Assembly: GCA_024516155.1 (NCBI GenBank)
Contig: JAJJXM010000065.1
Coordinates: forward strand, 248,001-312,000
Source: Pyronema omphalodes
Lineage: Eukaryota; Ascomycota; Pezizomycetes; Pezizales; Pyronemataceae
Direction of reading: 5' to 3'
Length of the DNA: 64,000 nucleotides
Below are positions 25,166 through 38,192 of this stretch, one piece after another (positions within the stretch are counted from its first letter, which is position 1; each line of letters starts with the position of its first letter). The position numbers and the translations under genes are program-made. The notes under the pieces are model-generated. The model was not told the origin of the DNA and ran no database searches. It was given only the letters and a program-made list of their open reading frames with translations.

Positions 25166-28100
25166 AATTTTAATATACATATACATTTGACGAGAAATTT
25201 ATATAGACCTTCTGAAGTATTTATTGTCGCTATATGGAATATCTTCGGGTTTAATGTTCATCGTCATGTCAAGGGAGAATTGGGAATTGGGAATTTGAAA
25301 CTTGAAACCTCCCGTGGTGTTGTATAGGCATATGTATTGGCTACAGCTCGAAATTATAACCTCTGTAGTGTGTATCAGTGTATCAGAGTATCGATACAAC
25401 ATCACGATTTCACGGTTAATTAACTTAGGACTGATGAAGTTAAGTGTGGTAAGGTGGATTATTAAAGTAAATACAAGAGAGGTTAGGGAATACCGCTAAG
25501 AGGATATGGATGTTGAGATATATAACGTCTTTACAGGTTCTTTATATATATAATATTGAATTGTTGGTTAACTCTTGGAATTGACTTGTGACGTGAACTT
25601 TGATGTTCGAAGTTCGGTGTGCAGACTTAGATATTCGAACTTTATGAATTATGCATTATACAGCAAGTTGTGGGTTGGCAGGTTGGCAAGTCAGAAAGTT
25701 AAAAAATTGAAATTAGAAAGTTATAACTGCGATTCTTTTTTTCATCTCCCTCTCCACCTCCATCTCCAACTCGCTTCATGAGAGCATCAGACCATCAGAC
25801 CATTACATATCCGCTTCTATATCTACCTCCTTCCATAGCCATGGCCACGTATTAGTAATCAGCAGCTAATAATTAGTAATCACCATCACCATCACCACCC
25901 CACCCACCTCAACCCACCCACCTCACCTTACCTACCCAGCTCAACCCACCCACCTCACCCTACCTCACCTCACCTTACCCACCCACCTCAACCCACCTCG
26001 CCGATACAACGCGCGTCACCACACGTGATACTTAAGCGAACAATACCCCACGCTTTTCTACAGAGAATCTCGCGGTAATTATTATCCGAAGGTCGGAATT
26101 TTGTAGGGGTTTTTTTATGGGATGGGGTTTGATTTTTATTTTTCCGTCTTTTGGTTTTTTGCGTTTTGATTTTTTGCGTTTTGGTGACTGTAGATATGAT
26201 ACATGCATGATATATACGAGTAAGGCGAAGTCTAATGTCTTGAAGTTTCGAAGTCTTGAGGACTAAAATGCCCTGTTAGCCGGAAGCTAAGACGCCAAGC
26301 AGGCTGTGGTGGTAGTCGTAGGTACTGAGCACTGCGCGTAAGTTGTAAGTTGTAGGCAGAGGCTATGTATAGTGTGGCTGGCGGTGGGTGGTGCTAGCTA
26401 TGGATAACACCTGACCCTGGGGTACGCATATACTTGCGTATGAAGATGGCTGTGGCTATGAGGATATGGAGTCATGGAGCTGCCATCTTTTATCTTCATC
26501 TTTGATTGTTCTTGACTATCTGAGGTCTGAGGTCTTTGGGGTTTGAGTAATGGATGGATGGTTATATTCATGAATTGTGAATCCCCGGCTATACGACTCA
26601 CGAGTCGAAAAACATGCCAGTATGGACATATGGAATAGATATTAGAAGTGGTCTACGCTATTAAAATGTCAAAAAAGAAAAAAGTTCACAATCCTCGGAA
26701 TATTCGGAATCTTCGGAATCCTCGGAACCTTCGGGATTTTCGGAATCTTCGGAATCTTCGGAATCTTCGGAGCCCCCCGGATTTTCATGGCTGCAGCTGT
26801 CTGTCATATGTGGATGTATGTTAAATTCCTCCGTCGTAGCATCGCTTCTCCGTCGCTCAAGTATCGCTTGTCAGAGCTTCTCGGCTATGTATGTCTGTAT
26901 GTTATGCGTGACATTTTTTTTGATGAAGGGATCCCCTCCCTCCCTTTGTTCGGATATCTTGCAGATTTTGGAGCGTCATGTGGGATATTTCAATATGCGA
27001 ATCATCAAAAACTTTTGCTGATCTTGATGTGCAAGAAAGCCTTGGAAGTACATACCTTGGAAGTGCCTTGCAAGTAAGGGTCCTGGACCCTAGGTGAAGA
27101 ATGATGATGATCGTGATGATGATGCTGGAAAGTTAGAAGGTCCAATGAAGGCGTGATTAGCCGTGTGTAATATGCAGGTAATGTTTTTAGCTAGGTATGT
27201 AGATATCCCAGTGGTGGTCAGGCGTGACGTTTGAGCCTTGAACTTTGAAGCAAACCTACATAGGATGAACGGGCTGACTATAGTCTACGTACTCTTTGGA
27301 TCTTTTGGACTTTTTTTCAATATGTTTCTAAAATGGGATGTAAGAAAAATCTCCAATCGCCTATCGCTAATTGCCAATCGCCAATCTTTAGCCAGATATG
27401 GTGCCAATATGCTTTAGTACACATCGAATCACATCATATCGATACGAGACAGATACCTACCTCTGTTGATCTCATTTGATGATATAACCGATTCAGCCCA
27501 AGGTATACACATGTCATCTCAACTCGGTACTGGTGGTGGCTACTGGCTGCATATATACGGGTTTTAGAAGCACATACATATACATATCTCAGCTATGTAT
27601 CGGTTTCAGCTTTAGTATACCACGCACCGAGTAGCTGAGACTTCATCCATCGATTGTGGCAGCTAGAGTAGGTAGAAAAGCCTTCGATAGGATATACAAT
27701 CGATAAATGATTACTATTATCGATTCACAATGCTTTGTTGTTCAGGAGGCTAAGGTGAGGAAAAAAAATCTTATCTATCTGTCCATATACGTCCTCCGAC
27801 CCGCTTGCTGCAAAAGGACGTGTGATATCGTTAAGGCAACATCCAATTGTGATGTTTAGAATGTTCTAGCTAGCATAGCCTTATTTGGGTACGTAGCGTC
27901 GTATGCCATAGCAGCGAGCGGCGGTGGATCCGTCTTTCAGCATGACTGTCAATGCGGGGTCTAGCGTGGTTTGTATCCTATTTATGGAATAACGCGAGCG
28001 CGCTCACTAATGGCTTAGCTTCGAAGGTCGTGGCATGATGTTACGTGAACCCTATTCCACGTGAACATGCTACGATCTACAGTGGATGACGGTCCGCTGT

Positions 28101-28590
28101 GTAGCGAACGGAAAGGAAACTGGTAGGGAGGGACGACTTTTACCTGCTTAGTCCGGTGAAGGGTTTATTTTCGTGTTGAAAATACAATAAGCAGGCCGCT
28201 GTTCTCCTGTTCTGGATATGACGACTCCTGTCCCTTGCAGCCTGTCTTTGAGCTTCCCGATATTTCTAAAAATAACGGCTCGGGCAGGGTGGGAAAGCTT
28301 TTTTTTTTTCTCGCAAAGTATGACCAGCCCTGTGGAAGGTGGTAGCGATATGCACTCAGTCTGAGTTTTCATAACTGCATTAGGCGTGGCTGGGTGTCGA
28401 GGGGTTCAGCTGTTTGTAAGACGGGCTGAGGTCGGCCAGCATTTATATCCAACCCGCCCTCTCTCACATCTCAATCCTGTCTTCTTCCACCATCATCCAC
28501 GTACTTGCACAACGACACTCACACTCGTTTTTCCCGAACATCAAAATCCTTTTTCAACAACCCAACACTACCGTCTAATCAAAAGTCAAG
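25166..28590. other. Gene-free satellite-rich region
   Basis: No gene is supported in 3.4 kb. It contains ACCCACCTC-type minisatellite DNA (about 25880-26000), short T-rich repeats (about 26110-26190), a 9-bp TTCGGAATC array (about 26694-26775), GATGAT repeats (about 27105-27135) and otherwise mixed AT-rich DNA. The final 150 bases are C/T-rich with a TATA-like site and belong to the following gene. Confidence 0.65.
28441..28448 (+). promoter_or_regulatory. TATA-like box before the GPI-protein gene
   Basis: ATTTATAT lies about 145 bp before the start codon at 28591. A long pyrimidine-rich leader (CCGCCCTCTCTCACATCTC and onward) and many CA dinucleotides follow, the arrangement of strongly expressed ascomycete genes. 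No experimental start site is known. Confidence 0.35.
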
Positions 28591-29075
28591 ATGCGTTTCG
28601 AGTCTATCGTCCTTGTCGCTGCCGCTGGCTTCGCCGCCGCCCAGTCCGCTTCTCCTTCTAGCGCCCCAGTTTCGTCTCCTGTTGTTAGCGAGCCCGCATC
28701 TTCAAGCCCTATTAGCGCTCCTATCATCCCTACAGTCGTTCCGGCCCCCAGCTCGAACATCACTCGTTCTTCTGGCTCGATTATGCCTATCAGCTCCACC
28801 ATGATGACCGTGACCGGAACTGGTACCCCAGGCAGTAAGTTTTCTATGATAACAATGTCTTTAATAATATTTCTAACAGCATAATAGACATGACTGCCAC
28901 TTCTACAGCGGTTAAGACCCAGTCTGTTAGCTCAAGTGATAAGAGCTCGCCTACCTCCAGCTCCCCCAGTGCGGCTTCATCTACCAAGGCTAGTGCCGGT
29001 AACGTCGTCAACACCAACAGCTTTGGAGCCCTCGTTCTCGCAGCCGGTGTCATGATCGTTGGAAAACTCATCTAA
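28591..29075 (+). CDS. Small Ser-rich GPI-anchored secreted protein
   Basis: Two exons, 28591-28834 and 28888-29075, give 143 aa. The N-terminus (MRFESIVLVAAAGFAAAQS) is a typical signal peptide with cleavage near residue 17-19. The mature part is almost entirely Ser, Ala, Pro, Thr and Val and would be heavily O-glycosylated; NIT is an N-glycosylation sequon. The C-terminus (FGALVLAAGVMIVGKLI) is hydrophobic after a small-residue stretch, fitting a GPI attachment signal. It is probably a cell-wall or plasma-membrane surface protein; no catalytic domain is present. In the 53-nt intron a CTAAC branch is followed within 3 nt by a CAG that is too close, and the next AG (28886-28887) keeps the frame. 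No specific family is recognised. Confidence 0.85.
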
Positions 29076-32000
29076 ATTCCCGTCTTGTTTTAATTGCTTT
29101 CGCTTCTCTTTCTTGGGTTTTAATGGTGCTTGTCTTTCTGGGGTCTTCTGGGATTAATGGTGTATCATAACGGCGCCGCTTGTTCTTTTTTTTTTTGTTT
29201 CGAATGCCTGATGGAATTAATGTGGGATGCGATATTTGAACGATACCTATTACATTTTTGTGCCGTAATAAGAAAAAAGTTTGAGCACATCATTTGTTTT
29301 TCGTAAATTAAAAAGCTGTATGATTGCAGAAATATATTTAATTTAATCTACATATCACTTCATTCATATATGACTGTGTGTAAAGTTTGATATTTCCGTA
29401 TGTTTTATTCTTTGCCTTGCCGGTCTTTGCCTTCTTTCCTTCCCCTTCCGATGATCTCTGTGCACCCACACCATCATCATCATCCTGAACACAACCAACC
29501 AAAATTGCCTTCCTCCGAGATACCTACCTACCCACCTGCAGAAGTCATTCCACGCCCGCCTCCCGATTTCAGCTTACAAAGTTTCAAAGTTACAAAGTTA
29601 TAAAGTTACAAAGTTACGAGTTTACGAATTTACGAACATCTCTATCATTATCTCCTTGTATAAACAAGAATGCAAAGAATGTAAAGAATATGATATATTA
29701 CCACATACCGCACAGTCCTATACTATCAGTAAGCCAATATATCAGCTACATAACCACGGTCCACAATTTTCCAATCAAGAAGTTGAAAGCGTCGAAACGA
29801 GTACTAAGCCTGAGATAAAACGCCTTGGAAATAGTCTTAAAGTCCTCGGAAAGAGTCCTACGGTCTTCGGAAAGTTTCTTATATACAGTCCCCGGAAAAG
29901 TGTCCTACATACAGTCCCTGGAAAGGTGTCTTAAAGTCCTCGGTATGCTGTTTTAAGGGAGCGTACGTGATATGTATGGGTGATATGCATCATATATACG
30001 GCACACCTACAGCATACCATACAGCATACCATACGGCATACCATACGGCAGGCATACGCGGCTCGGGTAAAATATCATATCATATACCTGAGACCCAACC
30101 CAGGGTGTCGGCTTGAGTAGGTGTGTATATGCACACTGCTACTGCTACTGCTACTGTTACTGCTGGGGATGCGTATGCGGCTATTGTGTATGGATTGAAG
30201 TATCGTAGGGACGCGCGCGTAATGTATAGTGGATATATGTAGCTGGATATAGCTGGATGTGTTGGGTTGGGTTGGGTTGGGTTGTGATGTTGTGTTGAGC
30301 TGGCTTGGGTTGGGTTGGCTGGGTTGGGTTGGGTGGGTTGGGTGGGTTGGGTTTCATGATTATGTTATGTTATGTATCAGGGCGGCGGGAGACTTATACA
30401 GCACTGTAGGATGGGATGTGATGGGATGTGATGGGATGCATAGTATGGGATGCATAGGATGGGATAAGATGGGATAAGATGGGATAGCGTGGGATAGCAT
30501 AGGATAGCATGGGATAACACGGGATGTGGACATGGACCCTGGGGTTTACCCTGTGCTTAGCTTAGCTTAGCTTACATACAGAGCACAACTTGACTACACG
30601 ATAGGAGGGAAAAAAAGTAAACCCCTGCATGTACGGTACGGTACGGTACTGCAAGGTTAGGTTAGGGTTTGTTAGAGATTGATTATGTGTATTTAGTATA
30701 GGGATTGTATAAGAGGGAGAGGAAGGGGAAGAAGTAAGAGGATATTATAAGATTTAAGAAAAAAGAGTTTGGATGGGGATGAGGATGGGGATGAGAATTG
30801 AGGTTTGGGGTTTGATGGGTGGTTATGATGGGTGCTGCGTGCTGGGTAAAGTATATATTATGTAAGAATTATTTACAGTATTACGTCATGACGGCATCAT
30901 AGTCATCCACAGTCATCCTTTGATCCGATCCATATCCACTATAGTTTTTATGTGTATACATCCATAAATGATATTACATAGAAGGGTTTTTTTTTGTCTT
31001 CAGATTTCGACTTTTAAGCTTCAACGTTTAACTTTTCTGTACATAGGCTATCTAACTCAATACTCAAGACTCGTAACTAAGCTATTTCCTACCATCATCC
31101 ATCAGCTAGCAGCTAGCAATCAGTAGTCAGCCATGTATATGTATATGTGATAGATATAATATTTAACCTAGATTCCTTTGTATATATCTACTTATATCCG
31201 GTTATCTTTTGTTGTACATATAACATACTGTGGTGGGATTGTTTTTGTAGCCTGTGTAAAACACGAGGCTCAAGGCCCAATATATCCGTACTAGAAGTTC
31301 ACGGTACTCCATCTCTGGAAAGCTAGCTAGGGAGGACGCGACTAAAGGTTTGAAAGTAGCTGTGGATTCGATATAACGACATAAATACCTCCGGTTACGG
31401 TGAAACTGGAGAGCTGGAAAGCTGGTCCCAACTTCTCAGTCGCTGTCGGTAGATACTGGCAACATGGTGCAATTTGACTTTCGAACCTTTTAGCAACCAC
31501 CACCAGCACCAATATTTTTCGTTACCGTTTCCATTCCATTCCAGGATAGGATAATTATCTTCAATAAGAATAATGATAAGGAGAACTTTCCTGCATCTCC
31601 CGAAAGAAACCTAAGGGGTGGAATCAGGAGAGACCTCAATGTATTCGATGTATTCGATGTATCCGATGTCTTTAATGTCTCGTGAGAAACATACTGTACC
31701 GAACCGAACTAAGTACTCATGACACATTCCCGGAACATGAATCATGAAACGGCCAACCTTAAACCCGACTATGCGCCAAGAAACCAGGCCGCTAAGACAA
31801 GACATATCGGATACCAGAACTTCAAACCCGGATTCACATTCTCATTTTCAACTCCTGAATTTTACATTCCTACGGAGGTTAAGCGAACTTAGCGAAATGC
31901 CGCTGTTTGGATCGCGAGGATTGAGAGGATCGGGATTGCGGGGTTTGAAGGGATTCAAAGGATTGATATTGAGAGGATTGAAAGGGTTCGGATTAAACTT

Positions 32001-34337
32001 ACCGGAATTGGGATGCAGTATTCAGTCGGAATTTATAACTAGATTCAATGGGGTTTTTACTTGGTTAAGCTTAAGCTTACTATCTCTTGCTTTTTGCACC
32101 TTCCGGTTTCATTGTTCATCGTTTTGCGGATTTTTGGTTCGATGTATATGTATGTATGTATATACTTTAAAAACCCCGATGATCGATCTTCAGGAAAGGA
32201 AGAAAAGAAAGAATCTTTGGAACAGGGACAGGGACAGGGACAGAGACAGAAATTAAACAGAAAGAGAAACAGAAAAGGAAAGAGAAACATAAAAGGAAAG
32301 AGAAACAGAGACAGAGACAGAGACAAAACTTAAACAGGAACAGAAACAGAAACTTGAGTGCTATTTTTTTCCCTATATAAGGAGCCTCGAACTGCGTCTT
32401 TTAGAACCCCTTAAATTTCCTGCATGTTTCCGGTTGTCAGATATATACCAGGCGACCGAGCCATTAAGTTTTAATCTGATTCTTGTGAATCCTCTGAGGT
32501 GCCATCGATGATTGAGGTACCATCGAAGTTTCATCGAAGTTCAATCGAAGTTCCATCGAAATGCTATATAAAAAAGATTATATAAAGTGAATCATGATGA
32601 GAAATACCATATCGTCACATGTCATACCATAGCCTTATCTAATGTAATTATAATGACCACTTTCAAACTCGGTAGTGGGGACTGGTTCAAAAATTTCTAA
32701 AGGCTATGTACCTACCTAATACAGTATGCTTCTATTTTATGGTTTATGCTATCATTGCTATGTTGTGATAATGCTATGCTATGTATATAGTGATACCCTA
32801 TACAGAATTCTGTGTCTATTGTACAGTACCGGAGAATATATATACACACAGCCTGGTACCTACAATTCCAGCAAGTAAATTACTGGACTTAATATTTCAA
32901 CAGTATACATCGGAAGATTGATATTGAAATAAGAATAAATAGTACGGTTTATCTATCTATCGTATGAATATTCTCCAAAACGCACGCCGCCCACACCATA
33001 AATCAACCTCTTGATATTACCAAACGAAAGTTACCGCCCGAATATGCATATACAATCATAAATCTCAAAAGCTGGTGCTGTTTTTCCATACAGCAGATGA
33101 AGAACCCACCTAGAACTGTCTTCCCAGCTTTATTTCTCTCAAACACATTCTGCATAACAATACCCTGCATATATGCAAACCTACGACTTCCCAGTCGAAA
33201 ACATATGTACATAGCCCCGTAGAGAACGATTTACATATGTACTGCATAGTGTTCAGCCCCGAGGCTGAAGATCATGTGCAGATATTCTTTCGGCCGACTA
33301 TTGGCTGAAACTTGATTACGTACCATCGTCTGCCGAGACTATACATCGCTAAGGCGTTAGATTGGATTGGCTATGATCATAAAGCGTTTTTGAGAGGATT
33401 GGGAGGGTTAAAGTATGCCTACGTACTTGATTTTGTAAACGAGCCAGTAAGGCGAGTGATAATCGGTGGACCAAGCTTGGGTGGTTTTCGGTTGGTGTTG
33501 ATTACTACTACTGCCGGAATTATGGACTGTATTGTAATATGTCAATATGTGCAGTTGGAAAGAGTTATGGGTTGTGTCTTTTTTGAAGGTATAGGGACTT
33601 GATAATAGAGGACAGTATTGAGTATTGATTTATGGATGTACGTGCTCTATGTACAGTATAGATGGGGCTATTCGGTGTTGTGTGGCTTTATTCTTTTGAA
33701 TCGGAATAGTGTGGGTCATTTCATCTGGCCAGCCACATAGCCGTATTAGGCAGCGATTATACCGAGTGACAGAGTGTGGAGCGCCGTAGAGGGCATTTCT
33801 ATCCACCACCTTCTACCACTTTTTAACACTTCCGTTCCTTGCTGACTAGAGGTACTATGAATAAAGTCGTGGAACTTCCCTAAGAATTGTTTTTTTGTGG
33901 AGTGCAGTTATCCATTAGTTTTCTCATAAAAGTCTATGGTATAACGGGTCAGTGTTCAGAATACAATTTAGTCTTGATACTGACCGGTCATGAAGCTTGA
34001 TGATCTCCCATCTAGCCATGTATATATATGTTGATGCTCATCCCGATGCCAGCGAATTGGTCTGCTCTGCCAGTGTATAGATTAATAGCGCTTCAGTCTT
34101 GGCTTAAAGCTTTCTGTTTCGTTGGTCGCAACACGAGCTAATTGTGGTTTAGCGCAAGATAAGCTCTGCTCGGTTGAGTGATCTTCCAGCTTTCCGTTCC
34201 CAGAGCCTCAAAGATTCAACGCACTCTCCTTTTTATTTTTCGCAATACTCTCTCGTCACTTCTTGTATTTTCTTGGGAAAGTTCCGGCATCTCGGTTTTT
34301 GGGTTTACGAACGGCAAATTTTTAACTTTCATTTACA
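29076..34337. other. 5.3-kb gene desert with many tandem repeats
   Basis: I find no supportable gene. Repeats include AAGTTACAAAGTTA units (about 29580-29630), degenerate GTCCTCGGAAAG units (about 29835-29945), CATACCATACGG (about 30012-30055), TTGGG arrays (about 30258-30352), GGGATAGCAT-type units (about 30410-30520), CGGTA repeats (30635-30650), GGATTGAGA-type units (about 31917-31990) and GGGACA/GAAACA units (about 32224-32350). The apparent frames at 31744-32256 and 32057-32333 are readings of these repeats. The last 150 bases precede the PQ-loop gene and are C/T-rich. Confidence 0.65.
30258..30352 (+). repeat. TTGGG tandem tract
   Basis: Two clusters of GGGTT units are interrupted by TGATGTTGTGTTGAGC. 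The many GGG triplets on the plus strand allow G-quadruplex folding. It is telomere-like in composition but not a TTAGGG array. Confidence 0.8.
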
Positions 34338-35603
34338 ATGGGCGTGTTGTCATTAATGATTCAGTACATTGCACCACCTTTGTGAGTCGTCCTCCCTCCT
34401 CATAACTGTCCGAGCGGCGGCATATTTTTCTCCGAAGCATGAATCACAAGCATAGTGATGAGAAATCAAAGAGATACCGGGATTTTACGTCTCCAATGGT
34501 AGCTAACAAAACTCGTGTTACAGTATCATTACCAGTCCAATTACCAGTTATGCCGATCAAGTGAGAGACTCCGGACGAAACGAGCGCTCGACTCCCAGAT
34601 ACGAAGGCTGATCAGGCGTAGATCCGTAGTATGCATGTTCAGCGGTCCTCGCGGGGCTTTTCACTCGATGTATGTGGGCATCCGTCATAGCATTTGAGGT
34701 TCAAGGACGCGCCGGGGGAGGTGCGGAAGGTTACGCGACTGGAAATGTGTTTACATTGGCATCTACATCCACTGAACCGCTTCGAAAAGGCGTCATAAGA
34801 TGTTTACAACACCATACTGTACTAACAACGCGTCCTCTCATGGAACTGACGCGTGGAGGTCCACCGGTCTCACCCGGGAGTGTCCCGTCGACTCGGCCCC
34901 ACGTCTTCGCTCGCTCCCGTCTCTGCCGCGCTTCCGCACCTCTTTGCTTACTGCGTCCTCAACGCCGACTCCGCTTGGTCACATCGCTGACACAATGTAG
35001 ACACCACTAATCATGCTCGTCTCCTCGATTCTCCGTGTCTTCTACTGGTTCGGTGCCGACTTTCAGATCTCGCTTCTGATCCAAGCGATCCTCACGATCG
35101 CCGTGCAAATTACCCTCCTAAAAGTTGCCTTAGACCACCGACCACCCCCGGATGTTAGTCCGTTCTCCGCGGTTACCTCGTCTTCTCGTCCCTACGGCTT
35201 CTGGCAGTGGCGGTCCCAGCGTCCTTATTGGACTTTCTTGGTCTACTTTGTTCTGGGCACTGCCGTCATGCAGCTTCTTCTTGGAAAATCGCAGACTTGG
35301 GTCGATGCTTTGGGTTACATTGCGTTGGGAATCGAGGCAACTTTGCCTCTTCCCCAGGTTTTCGCCAACGAGAAGGGAAGAAGTTGTCAAGGATTCAGAT
35401 TGAGTGTTCTCACCATGTGGTTAATTGGAGATGCTATGAAGATGATTTACTTCTTCACTGGAGACAAGATCGGAACCCAATTCAAGCTCTGCGCTGGTGT
35501 ACAGATGGTGTTTGATATGTACCTTGGAGTGCAGTTTTTGAGGTTCGGCGCAGAACCGATAACAAAGAAGGAGGAGGAGATGAAGGAGATGCAGGTGCTA
35601 TAA
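34338..35603 (+). CDS. PQ-loop repeat membrane protein (SLC66A2/PQLC1-like)
   Basis: Four exons: 34338-34381, 34524-34560, 34622-34669 and 35001-35603 (243 aa). The three short first exons (44, 37 and 48 nt) are supported by phase and by the conserved family reading APPFIITSPITSYADQ, then RSSRGFSLD, then TPLIMLVSSILRVFYWFGA. The first PQ-loop is thus PITSYADQ with Gln27; the second is LPLPQVFAN near residue 160. About seven transmembrane segments are expected, as in this family of endosomal and vacuolar/lysosomal proteins; the yeast relative Any1 affects phospholipid asymmetry. The transported substrate is not predictable. The last intron (331 nt) is the longest I assign here and is CT-rich near its 3' end. 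The Met at 35013 would make a form lacking the first PQ-loop. Confidence 0.9.
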
Positions 35604-36334
35604 AATAGGGGATGATTATATCGATTATCAAGTTGTAATGTTATGAGTTTATATGCTTTTTTGGTTTGGTTATGGATATAGATGGTAGACGGTTGATTTT
35701 ATGTAAGTATATCATAATACGGTTTGTAAAGGAGGGTGTAATGAAGTAGTTAATATTTTTAAGCAACAAAACATTGTGTGGACATATTGATTTATGAGCC
35801 GCGTTGTTTGACATCGGTTGATCTTCCATGATTCTCCCGAACCAAAACACACTTTAACATAATTTGGATTGGTGCTTAAACCTCTTGTTTGCGAGGGTAG
35901 AGAGGAAAGTAGGATGATTGGTTATTAATTAATCAGGAAGATGATACGGAAAGGATGGAGCGCTCTCTGCCCATAGCATAGATGGAGAATCTATCGCTGT
36001 AGCCATGTTCTCCGATATCTGCCATTACACAATCTTGATCATGCTCCTGACGCATTCGATTCAACACATCGGGTCTAAACACTCGTGCAACAAGCTTATT
36101 AATGGGACAAATATGTTGATATCAAAGCGCCAAGACAACAGCTCATTCACAGTTGGTACTTCAAACATCACTCGAGGTTATTTGAGACCAAGTTTCCAAA
36201 CCCAACCAGACTTGTTGCGTTTTGTCGGTAATCATAATAGAAAATGAAGGTTCTTTTTTAGTAGTATTATTTGTGTATTGTGTTGCGCAATAATGTAACC
36301 AGAAATTGATAAACTCCACACCAGCTCCCTCCCA
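35604..36334. other. Intergenic between convergent genes
   Basis: 3' regions of the PQ-loop gene (plus) and the WDR83-like gene (minus). AT-rich; no gene or notable repeat seen. Confidence 0.7.
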
Positions 36335-37324
36335 TTACTCCCCCCAAACAACCACCGTTCCATCGGCTCCTCCCGTAACCATTTGCTTCCTCCCCTGTGC
36401 AGGACAATAAGCTACACTACTAACGACCTTTCCACCATGACACCTAAGCCTTTCAGAGCTCTTCCCATCCATCAAATCCCAAACCCAAATCTCCCCATTT
36501 TCACTCCCACAAACCACATACTGTTCCTGTTCCGCAAAGCCCGCTCTTACTCTCAACTCCGTATTCTTATGCCCCTTATAAGCCATCAACAATCCACCAT
36601 TCGCTCTATCAATCAACCTCACAACACCATCCAGCGCCGCAGTAACCATAGCCGCACCATCCCTCGAAACCGCCACACTAGTAACCGGACTCGGGCTGAC
36701 CACATCCACAGTACATCTTCCCATCCTCACATCATAACTTCTCACCCTTCCATCCACACTTGCAGAAATAATTTCATGTCCATAACATTTCACATCACTA
36801 ATAGCATCCTTTGCATCTTCAAGACTCTGTATTGGTTTCCTGGAGTTACTTTTGATATCCCAGCATTTTATACTGGCGTCGTAACTTCCGCTGACTAATA
36901 CGCTTCCATCGAAGTTGAAATCTACCGCGTTGATACGCCCCCAGTGTCCTTCAAAACGACGTAAGGTGGTGGCCGTGGATACGTCCCAGAGGAAAACCAG
37001 TTTGTCGCCACCGCAGGAGGCGAAGAGAGCATTGTCGGGGGAACATGAGATATCGAGGACTTCGTGGCCGTGTGCGGTATAAGTTTGGATCAAGGTGCTT
37101 GTAGAGGGGTTGTAGAGGTGAATTTTGCGGTCAGCACCGCCGGAAAGACAGTAAGTTGCAGCGCCGGAGCTATAGGTAAGAGCATGAACAGCTCCTAATG
37201 CTTGTTAACAGAATTCACCAGAGGTCAAGGGATGTATAGGAGTTATTTGAAGAGTAGCTGAAGGTATAAACATACCTGTATGGGCGCTCAAGATACCCGT
37301 TTGGCGACGAGTAGAAAAGACCAT
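36335..37324 (-). CDS. WD40 protein WDR83/MORG1-like
   Basis: Two exons, minus strand: 37324-37276 and 37194-36335 (302 aa), with an 81-nt GTATGT...TAG intron. After a short N-terminal segment, seven WD blades fill the protein. Recognisable blade ends are KIHLYNP, LVFLWDV, SIKCWDIKS, RVRSYDVRMG, VVRLIDRANG, EIWVWDLMDG and TVVVWGE. The order and the phrases YKGHKN and CGSENGEIWVWDL match MORG1/WDR83, a scaffold first described for ERK signalling that also associates with spliceosomes. In fungi the role is little studied; a pre-mRNA splicing role is the likelier inference. The length of about 300 aa is normal for the family. Confidence 0.88.
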
Positions 37325-38192
37325 GATGCGTACATTGTGGATTAGAGTAACGCGTACGGGTCGTGACGTCGAAAACCGCTAACACGTGAAGTGGCGTTTA
37401 GTTTAGCGTGGTGCGACATGATGGAGCTAGCGACGCGCAGGGCGGAAACTGCACCTTTGGAGCTATCGGGAGCTTCTTGGTGGGAATCTAGAAGCTTGTA
37501 AGGTGGATCTTGGATGTTTAGTGAGCAAAGGACGCTGATGGATGAAAAATGACGCTGATTTCACTCGAGTGTTTGATGATGCATTGATGATTCTCAAAGT
37601 TTTGCACGTGCATTCATGGGTGACTGCATAATTTTACGAGAATCGGATCACACACGACTTGGTGACGTTTGTTCGAGTTTGATTGGTTACACATGTGACA
37701 ACGCTTCCTGCGGGGTCGGAGTTGGCAGAAGATAACAGTCATTGGTCGCCTAGAATCATCACGAGATTTGTAAAGCACTTGGGACCATTTCCAGCACATA
37801 GCACACTTCCACCACATATTATTGTAAAGAACTTTAAATAGTTCAGGTAGCTAGAGGAAAAAAGAAAAGGAGAAGGGGTAATACTTCAGCGAACGGTTCG
37901 GGGATATAATAAAACAGAAAAATAGCGAAAACAAGACAGAAGGGGGAAAAAACTACAAGGTATGTAGAGAAGCAGACAAAAGGAAAACGGTCATACAGAA
38001 AGACAAGAAATGCAAACGCCCTTGCTTTGGTAACGAAGTGCCATAACCACTCCTTTAATATCAATCCAACTAAAACTACCCCACCCGCCCCAACCTGCTA
38101 AATCCGATAGAATTGCAGCAACTCCTGAAGTTTTGATTCCTTTGCTCTGCTTCCGGAAACAAAGCACATTAACACCGTACACCATGAACTGC
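37325..38192. other. Intergenic, WDR83 upstream and cdc12 3' region
   Basis: Contains the WDR83-like promoter side (37325-about 37600) and the 3' flank of the septin gene. No gene is seen. A purine-rich stretch lies at 37850-37990. Confidence 0.7.

Noticed and set aside
26787..27077. 96-aa plus-strand frame following the TTCGGAATC array
   Set aside because: Competing frames of similar length overlap it, with no domain, conserved motif or intron signals.
30650..30670. Telomere-like GGTTAGGTTAGGG
   Set aside because: Only two or three imperfect units, too short to call an interstitial telomere.
31744..32256. 170-aa plus-strand frame with LRGLKGF repeats
   Set aside because: The repeats derive from a GGATTGAGA-type minisatellite and the end from GGGACA repeats.
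33312..33602. 96-aa plus-strand frame in the gene desert
   Set aside because: No family resemblance, no flanking splice or promoter support, and length expected by chance.
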